64,000 bases of DNA, from the NCBI GenBank assembly GCA_028023455.1, contig JAQFVV010000013.1:6154811-6218810 (forward strand), given 5' to 3'. Both the position numbers and the translations under genes were made by a program. The notes beneath the pieces are model-generated. The model worked only from the letters and a program-made list of their open reading frames with translations, was not told where the DNA came from and did not search any database. Each line of letters opens with the position of its first letter. The stretch's first letter is position 1. Shown here piece by piece: positions 57,303-64,000 of this stretch. Source of the stretch: Epiperipatus broadwayi. Lineage: Eukaryota > Onychophora > Udeonychophora > Euonychophora > Peripatidae.

Positions 57303-59999
57303 TTTACAATAAGGTTACAGATATATGAAGAGTGCCTGTATTTCAAATATTATATTTCAAAAATAAGTTTTTATATTAGTTTATATTTTATTATTACAAA
57401 TATATCCATACCATTCTTTTTATTTTTAAACAACAACGGGGAGGGAGGTAATATATTTGTATTTTGAATAGTGCCACATACAAAATGAAAACAACTTTTT
57501 TATATATATAAGGGTATATATTACAGTTAAAGTAAATTGCTATAATATTACAGTCTGCACTACAATATCAAGTGATAGCAAAATGCTTTCTTTTTTATTT
57601 ACCAATGTATAATATGTATAAGCTTTTATCCTAATATACATAATGAAAAATGTATCATATGACTTAAAAATAAATCATTAGTTTGTTTTATCGTTTTTTT
57701 ATCTTTATAATCCTTTCATTGTTTATTTTTAAAATTTTAAATGAATTTAAAAAATCTTAGTATTATTTACTTAAAAACAAAAAATAAAAAATCTTTAAAA
57801 TGTTTTGTTTGTTTATTTTATTTTTGATGTTTTAAAGTTAAAACAATTTAATATTGTTGCTTTTATTATTACTATTATTACTCTTGTTGTAAAGAAATAA
57901 AAACAATAAGTTATTTCAATGTTTTGAGTGTATACATTTATATATAAATTTGTGGATACTTTTTGATAATAAGTACTTTTGTTTATTTAACAGTTGTTTG
58001 TATTTGATGGATATATATATATTTAATTAGTATCCAGAAGATTATAAAAACATACTTCTAATGGGGGGGGGGTCTAAGATTTTCTGAAATGTTAATAAAA
58101 AGATATTGAACTCTCATTTATTGATTCAAAAATTACCTACAGAGTTTAATATGGATTCCATATAGTTCTCAAATTAATTTTTGACAAAAGAGTTGTTTGA
58201 ATTTGAACATCATTATCTTGGAAGCTAGAGTTTTAGCTGGAAAATGTTTGCATAATGGGTTACACCTGATATCTCAAATTGTTGAAATAGTCCATAACTA
58301 TGGTATATCTAATATATAGTAATGATTGGACCAAGAAATTACTATGATTGAATTCTCTAATTAGGAAAAATGCAATTCAGTTGATGGGCTTCTTTTGAAA
58401 TCATGGAAAAGACCAATCCAATCCTTAAAAAAGTATGAGCAAAAATTCATCCAAGCAGATAAGATGCATCCAATGTTTGTTTTTATTATTGGGAAAGTGA
58501 TTATTTTTGTTTTAACATTAATAGCAGATAAAGTGGCTTGAAAATAATAGCTTCAATAAAACAGTTTCCACTGTAATTTTTTTGAAATCTTTCAAAAATG
58601 AATAAGATTGAAGAAAAGAAAAAGCATTAATTTATAGAAAAAAATCTGGATGAGTAGATTCTAAAAAAATATTTGATAATATAAGCACATATATTCATAT
58701 ATTAATATAGCACTATTTATATTATATTTTATTAAATATCTTGCAACAATATCATCCAACTGCAAAGCAGAAGAAAGTAAAACCAATTGCAACTATAGCC
58801 TACTATTTGTTAGGAAAGCCAGTATAAATAGTGTTATTTGCAAAATTCAACATGTTTTTTAATAATCTTATACATTTCCAGTTCATCTAAATTGGACAGA
58901 TATCAATTACTATATAATACTTTAAGAAGCAATGAACTCTCTAAGCATCATTTATAGTAAATTTAATTCATTGTCTCGCAACACCTTTTTTGACTGCAAA
59001 GCAAAAATGAATCCAATTTTATCTATGGCTAGGAATTATTGTCTACAGCAATTTTCTTATTCTGCAGATTCATATTCTTTACACTTGGAAGATGATATTA
59101 TGAGATATTTACTAAATTTAATATAGAATATGCTGGGAAAATGCATCACTTCCTAAAATATTACATATTAATTGATGCTATTTAATTCTAATATTGCACA
59201 CCAACATATTTATAATATAAACAAGAGTAGTTCTTTGTTATAAAATTATCAATAGTAAGCATAAGCAGTTAATGATTGCCAGAAAAAAGTGTACACAACC
59301 TTTTGTCCTTAACAATGAGGACTTGAGTTTTAAAGTGGAACCAATTCAGTTATGTATCTAAATTCCACCATTAACTTCTTATCTTTTATTTAGTTAGAAG
59401 CCTACAATTCAAATATTTTTAAGATTTTGCACCCAAACCAATTTACTTGTATAGTTATATAACTCTCCCTACAGATAAATAATTATATATTTTAATAATT
59501 TGAAATATATGTAACTTTTTTTCTGGAGAGATATATCTATCTACACTTACATAATATAATATCATGTCATTCTTTAACTTATTTATATATAATCAAATCA
59601 TATATATATATATATACTAATGCATTGGATATCCAGGATGGTCATTATTGGGGTCACTGAAAAATCATCATCACTCCCAGTTAATTAAAATATAAAATTT
59701 CCAAAAAGTATATTAAAGTAAGAGATATTAAAATGAAGTAAGCATTAAAAAAATGTTAAAGTAATGTTTAAAATCGAAAAATATATAAACAATTTTGTAT
59801 ATATAAGAGGATGAAATCATAAGAGATCTGATTGAAAGATCAGCTAGTTACTCAGTTAACTCCCTAGAGCAGCTGTAAACATCATTAATATACATCAACC
59901 AGCATTATCAATAAATGAAACTAAGTACATGTACTACTCAAATGAAATAATCATCCTCATAAATGTGCAACAATAATAAATCATCAGAATAATATCAAC
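57303..59999. other. 2.7 kb of AT-rich DNA, nothing firm
   Basis: G run at 58062-58070. The stretches around 58740-58815 and 58975-59045 share words (TGCAACA, ACTGCAAAGCA, CCAATT) and may be an old duplication. The 64-codon frame at 58932-59126 has no motif. Confidence 0.3.
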
Positions 60000-60110
60000 A
60001 GTCAATCTGTGACTGGATTTGAACAATACAAAATATAAATCAACAGTCAATCTGGTGACTGGATTGGAAATGGGTCTTCTGTAGATCAGGCTAACTATGG
60101 AACCTTTTCC
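60000..60110 (-). mobile_element. tRNA-like SINE remnant with short duplication
   Basis: CAACAGTCAATCTG-GTGACTGGATT occurs twice (59998 and 60041). On the minus strand AGCCTGATCTACAGAAGACC, then CCAATCCAGTCACC resembles a decayed A-box/B-box pair. Weak. Confidence 0.3.
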
Positions 60111-60184
60111 AGCTTGAGTAATTATTTAAACATAACTTTGGATGCACCAATTAAGTGCTATTCTATCAGAATACATAACCAGAA

Positions 60185-60440
60185 AAAATCTAAAAAATAA
60201 TGCTGTGATATTAAAACATTCTGATCATCATCAATGCTCTGGTCTCTTAGTACCATTAATATACTTGCCAACTATAAACTTAATTTCTAATAAGACTAAA
60301 ATAAAATGTTAGTGCACAGGTTTTAAAGAATATACTCTTAATGCCAACCAAGATATATCAATCATCACTCATCTGGATGGCCATAAACACTAAATATATT
60401 CCCCTTTTATATATTCAGCCAGTACACTCAAATCTGGCAT
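60185..60440 (+). pseudogene. Second copy of the FLYWCH-like repeat (decayed)
   Basis: Reads NNAVILKHSDHHQCSG, then PTINLISNKTKIKC in one frame. It matches 45640-45760 (NNAEIQKHVDHHQFLG, PTINLTSNKEKI) at roughly 70% of bases, and the similarity continues with TCTGGATGGCCAT near 60380. The N-terminal part with the first Cys is not recognisable. It shows the frame at 45528 belongs to a dispersed family. Confidence 0.45.
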
Positions 60441-61199
60441 AGAGAAGACAAGCTGTATAACTATTACAGTGACCAAGATATGTTGAAATATATAATATAA
60501 TCTAAAATCTATTTAGAATTAAATCACTGGAATAATTTTAGCAATTGAATATAAGTTTATTAATAATAAAAAATAAAATGATATTATGGTCTTTAGAATA
60601 TCGTTATACATATAAATTATATCTTCTGATTTTGATTAATATACAAATTAAAAATTATTAAATTATGGTGCACATGATTAATGATTTACAAAATTCAAGT
60701 TATTACATTGATTTAAATATATGTTCCAATAGGTTTATTTAAAATCAGACAGCACACAGACTCCTAGCTTAATATAAAATGAACATATTTGAATTGACAT
60801 TTAATACTAAAAAAAGATAAAAAATTACATATAAGTGTCTATTTGATGCACATTGATATTTGCAATACAACTGACATATATACACACACATACATGTGTG
60901 CATGTAATTTCTGAACATATTTAAATTGTTCTACAATAATACACTATTAATTTTTTAACACATATTTTTAATAATACAATACCTATTCTAGGTTGACTTA
61001 AACCACACACACATATATATATATATGCATATCGGTGAGATATATTTATTTACATAATATATTTGAATTTATTAAAATGATAGAATTACATTAATTTTTA
61101 CTTAAATGCGTCTGTCTGACATGCATTTGATATATATATATATAATAAATATAAAATACAATACTTGTTATAAAATATTATATATATAAAAAAACATTT
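60441..61199. other. AT-rich DNA with dinucleotide runs
   Basis: (CA)n/(TA)n tracts at 60878-60900, 61006-61026 and 61131-61144. No coding signal. Confidence 0.5.
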
Positions 61200-61241
61200 T
61201 TTTAATGGTAAATATACTATTATAGTTTAATTTCTTTTGTA

Positions 61242-61272
61242 GTGCTTTTGATTACATGATAATCCTCATCAG
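61242..61272 (-). other. Post-ORF hairpin with hammerhead-like core
   Basis: The minus strand reads CTGATGAG, then GATTA-TCATG-TAATC (a 5-bp stem and 5-base loop), then AAAAGC. A hammerhead ribozyme has CUGAUGA, helix II, then GAAA. Here the G of GAAA is A, so it would not be expected to cleave. Such ribozymes are known in Penelope-like elements. Confidence 0.45.
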
Positions 61273-61319
61273 CTTTAAGTGAATTTAAAATTTTTTAAAA
61301 CTTAATGTTATGTATATTT

Positions 61320-62099
61320 TCATAAGTTGTGTATGGCTGTATTTGCAACTTGCCTATTAATAACATCATCCTTATATTTATCAATCAAAATTGCCTCTTT
61401 AATTTTCCTCTTTTTATGATTTCTTTCTTCCATTAATATTTTTATTTCACTACTATTAAATGTAAATCTATAATTACAAGTCTTTTCATAGTCAAAGAAT
61501 ACCGAAGCTGTATTAAATTGACTATTTGCATTATTTTTAATTCGATTATATAATAATTGATGCTCCTTCAATCTTTTCTCTACCGAACATCTCGATTCAC
61601 CGATATATAATTTCTGACATCTACATGTAATCTGATAAACTATATTACTTTTCTGCAATTTAGAAATGATACTCTTAGAATTATTAATCAATCGATTAAC
61701 ATTTGGAGGAATACAAAATGAAATATACTTTTCTTTAAATATACTGTTAATTAATTTAGATTGCATGTTATTTATAAACAGCATAGATATCCATTTTTTA
61801 TTATCTAAAGTAACACTGCAAACACTCTTCTTATTATTAAATGAATTTACTGTACGCAAAATTTTGTTTTTATCATAACCAACCTTTAAAAGTTCATTAG
61901 CAAAGAGTAGAATATTTAAAATTTTATCACTTTTATATTTACATAATTTATCATTGTGATGCAAAAATAATTTCAGACTTGCCATTTTATGTGTCATTAA
62001 AACACGTGATTTAAAATGAATATATCCTCTTTCTCCAATAGGTTTGAAAATTAATTTATAATTTAAATCAGTAGCATCTTTAAATATTTGTAAATCCAA
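61320..62099 (-). CDS. Penelope-like element: RT end, linker and GIY-YIG endonuclease
   Basis: 259 codons without a stop. Residues 1-90 are the RT thumb and linker (FKPIGERGYIHFKSRVLMTH, then HKMASLKLFLHHNDKLCKY, and LLKVGYDKNKILRTVNSF). Residues 153-180 are the GIY-YIG core: IVYQITCRCQKLYIGESR, then RLKEH with the catalytic-type Arg176. Residues 196-250 are FNTASVFFDYEKTC, LMEERNHKKRKIKEAILI with the expected Glu235, and INRQ. In this family the RT copies the element's RNA and the nuclease cuts the target. The frame is joined to the upstream RT only through a frameshift, so the Met at 1 is not the true start. Base use matches the surrounding AT-rich genome. Confidence 0.88.
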   Translation of the reverse strand: MDLQIFKDATDLNYKLIFKPIGERGYIHFKSRVLMTHKMASLKLFLHHNDKLCKYKSDKILNILLFANELLKVGYDKNKILRTVNSFNNKKSVCSVTLDNKKWISMLFINNMQSKLINSIFKEKYISFCIPPNVNRLINNSKSIISKLQKSNIVYQITCRCQKLYIGESRCSVEKRLKEHQLLYNRIKNNANSQFNTASVFFDYEKTCNYRFTFNSSEIKILMEERNHKKRKIKEAILIDKYKDDVINRQVANTAIHNL

Positions 62100-62390
62100 A
62101 ATTTTATTTTTCCATTTTGTTCATTCTCAATAGTCCATTTTAAATTGTTTAAATTATTCAGATTATATAAAAGAACCTCAATAATGTCTTTAGGACCACA
62201 AACAAAAACATCATCAACATATCTAGTACAAATTTTAATATCTTCAAAATTATAAGAATTAAATACAATATCTTCATATCTTGACAATGTAAAATTACAA
62301 ATTTGTGCCACCATAGGTAATCCCATTGGCCATCCTTTACCCATTTTATAAAACATATCATTATATGTTGAAATAATATATAAATTTTAG
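62063..62390 (-). pseudogene. Penelope-like element: reverse transcriptase palm fragment
   Basis: The frame at 62063-62356 (with homology reaching about 62390) gives FYKMGKGWPMGLPMVAQICN, the G-x-P-M-G-x-P-x-x-x block, then TRYVDDVFV with the catalytic Asp pair at residues 48-49, and NGKIKF. It then runs out of frame where LDLQIFKD begins in the next frame, so a single small indel near 62090 separates the RT and nuclease. Everything upstream of the palm is missing. The catalytic residues themselves are intact. Confidence 0.88.
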
Positions 62391-62613
62391 TTTTATTTTA
62401 TTAAGTTATAATTGGAAATTAATTATGAAGTTATATATATATATCATTGATATTTTAGATTTGTAAGGCAGATTAAATTATTATTTCATTTATCTGCGAT
62501 CATTTCGTTTACATAAAAGTAACGTTTAATTTTTAGTATGTTTATATTATTACAAACATTGTTTTGATTCATTAGGAATATTTAAGTTTAATCTGTCTAA
62601 TTCTTTATCATTA
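62391..62613. other. AT-rich flank of the Penelope-like element
   Basis: No feature recognised. Confidence 0.4.
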
Positions 62614-63041
62614 TTTTCATTCTATTATAAATGGTTTATATAATAGGCATAGATCGTTCTTTATAAGATAATAATGTTTTGTTTTATTGCTTTATTTTTA
62701 ACCTAATGCAAATAATGCTCATATTTTAGGATAGCTTGAAATTATAATTTCATTTGTTTTCTATCCATTCTAAATGCTGTCTGAATCCATGAGGTTACAA
62801 CAAAGATTATTATCATCATTTTATTGACTTAGTTTAGCTTATTTTCATTCTATTACAAATAATGCTGTAATTCACAGGCATTATTAAATTAGGATTGTTC
62901 TTCCTTGGTTCATATTTTTTATTCTGTTACAAATGATGATTGATAATTTGACTATGATTAAGGTTACAGTATGATCAATATTTTTATTCTGTTATAAATG
63001 ATGTCCGATTTTAGGATGTATTTTTATTCTGTTATAAATTG
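62614..63041. repeat. Spaced short repeats, TTTTATTCTGTTATAAATG family
   Basis: At least five occurrences: near 62616, 62842, 62918, 62982 and 63021, with C/T and A/G variants, spaced about 226, 76, 64 and 39 bp. A decayed tandem array with varying spacers. Confidence 0.55.
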
Positions 63042-63139
63042 TACCAACGATTGGGCTATATTTTCATTCATATTACATTAAAGTTATTCTGCCCTTATAT
63101 ATGCTTGTAATTATACATATATATTTTAAAATAAATTAA

Positions 63140-63719
63140 ACCAGGCAAAATTCTTTTTACCACAGTCACCCTATCCTATTAAGCAGTATTGGTTTTAAGC
63201 CAATAAAAAACACATGATCACCATTTCTTATGCTTGATTATAACTGTTATTAAAACAGGCAAAACTCTCTATATATACTGCCTAATAGGATAGTGGTGGC
63301 TGTGGCTATTGAAGAACCAAAGTCACAAAATGTGATAGGTACTGAACTTAGTTCAGACCTATATGATGATTATTTAAGCTTGGATTGAAAATATTATAGC
63401 GTTTTCAATTTGACTTGCAGTTTTGTAGTTAAGTAGAGATAAAAGGTGGCTGCTGGAGGGTTGCATTAGATCCTAAGATCTAGGTGCAGTGCTCTCAGAT
63501 CCAAGGCTTCTCACTAATGAAGGCCACAAGCCAGAAACTAGTCTGAGGATATTGGTTGAGTAGGCACTAGATGGGGATTTTATGCATAATCCTTCTGGCA
63601 TCCATTGATTACTCTGGCTTGCACTGAGTGGCAATACGTATAGAAAGTTTTGCCTGTTTTAATAACAGTTATAAGCAAGCATAAGAAATGGTGATATGTA
63701 ATGTTTATTATTTTAAAAT
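63140..63719 (+). mobile_element. TIR element, family A, best preserved copy
   Basis: The inner TIR arms 63217-63273 and 63639-63695 pair at 55 of 57 positions (ATCACCATTTCTTATGCTTG, then AAAACAGGCAAAACT). Weaker pairing extends the TIR out to about 63192 and 63719. The 365-bp interior (63274-63638) is non-coding. Upstream, 63145-63190 is a short inverted piece of the interior (CACCCTATCCTATTAAGCAG against CTAATAGGATAGTGGTG at 63282-63298), so another partial copy sits head to head. A non-autonomous element. Confidence 0.82.
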
Positions 63720-64000
63720 AAAATTAACTACAATGAATGAAGCTTCTAATTAATTTTGTCATATATTATCATCACCATCAGCAGCTAAAAGTCTTTAATA
63801 ATATATGTTTAAGCTTCCTTACAATATAAAGCTGTGTGAATCAGGGAAAACTGGAAATTATTTGCCCTCAATCACAAAGTTTGATGTTTTACTTAAGATG
63901 CTTTTATCAATTCACATTACAAAATATTTTTTAATTATTTATTTATATTGCTTTTAATTTTTTCAATATACATATGTTTGGGTGTATATACTTTACATTA
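63720..64000. other. AT-rich DNA, nothing recognised
   Basis: No feature up to the end of the window. Confidence 0.4.

Larger units (their letters stand above)
61200..62390 (-). mobile_element. Penelope-like element, 5'-truncated
   Basis: Minus strand, 1.2 kb: last part of the reverse transcriptase, linker, GIY-YIG nuclease, and about 120 bp of 3' sequence. The combination of RT and C-terminal GIY-YIG endonuclease is diagnostic for endonuclease-bearing Penelope-like retroelements. One frameshift at about 62080-62100 separates the two frames. Confidence 0.92.

Noticed and set aside
61242-61272. An active hammerhead ribozyme
   Set aside because: The essential G of the GAAA box is A, and no clear helix III or cleavage triplet follows.

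Overview
This is a very AT-rich piece (about a quarter G+C by eye) of an animal nuclear genome. The evidence is the repeat content: non-LTR retrotransposons, Penelope-like elements with a GIY-YIG nuclease, LTR elements with a tRNA-Lys-type primer site, tRNA-derived SINEs, several families of terminal-inverted-repeat (TIR) elements, and long (TA)n, (ATT)n, (GAT)n and (GTA)n microsatellites. I found no complete host protein-coding gene, operon, rRNA, functional tRNA or CRISPR array. At best there are three isolated candidate exons. The animal group cannot be fixed from the sequence alone.

Layout. 0.3-2.4 kb: a 5'-truncated, catalytically deleted LINE on the minus strand between trinucleotide microsatellites. 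2.8-10.8 kb: mostly unrecognised DNA, with a reverse-transcriptase fragment at 8.9 kb and an unexplained GC-rich block at 7.9-8.3 kb. 10.8-14.5 kb: a gutted LTR retrotransposon with two 1.17-kb LTRs and a primer binding site. 14.5-18.9 kb: more LTR debris and a minisatellite. 19.4-19.9 kb: a 500-N assembly gap. 20.2-21.6 kb: degenerate DNA that reads on the minus strand like a low-GC bacterial (mollicute-like) ABC-transporter operon. It runs directly into a repeat (21.67 kb) that recurs elsewhere in this window. 21.7-22.4, 31.1-31.4, 54.8-55.2 and 63.1-63.7 kb: one TIR family, often arranged as inverted pairs. 28.1-30.2 kb: a 2.1-kb element with very long inverted repeats. 37.3 and 38.9 kb: SINEs, one with a perfect 18-bp target duplication. 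40.1-42.65 kb: a 691-bp element with 50-bp TIRs next to a related gag-like pseudogene. 42.66-44.62 kb: a solo LTR. 45.5 and 60.2 kb: two decayed copies of a Cys/His (FLYWCH-like) domain. 48.6-49.1 and 61.2-62.4 kb: two Penelope-like copies, the first folded back on itself. 53.2-54.0 kb: a LINE 3' end with an intact 193-codon frame.

Nothing here forms a working host pathway. The window is best read as an intergenic or giant-intron landscape built by retroelement and transposon insertion. The observations most worth checking are the bacterial-like ABC-transporter segment, the capture of gag-like sequence inside a long-TIR element, the inverted Penelope copy, and a possible signal-peptide exon inside the LTR element.
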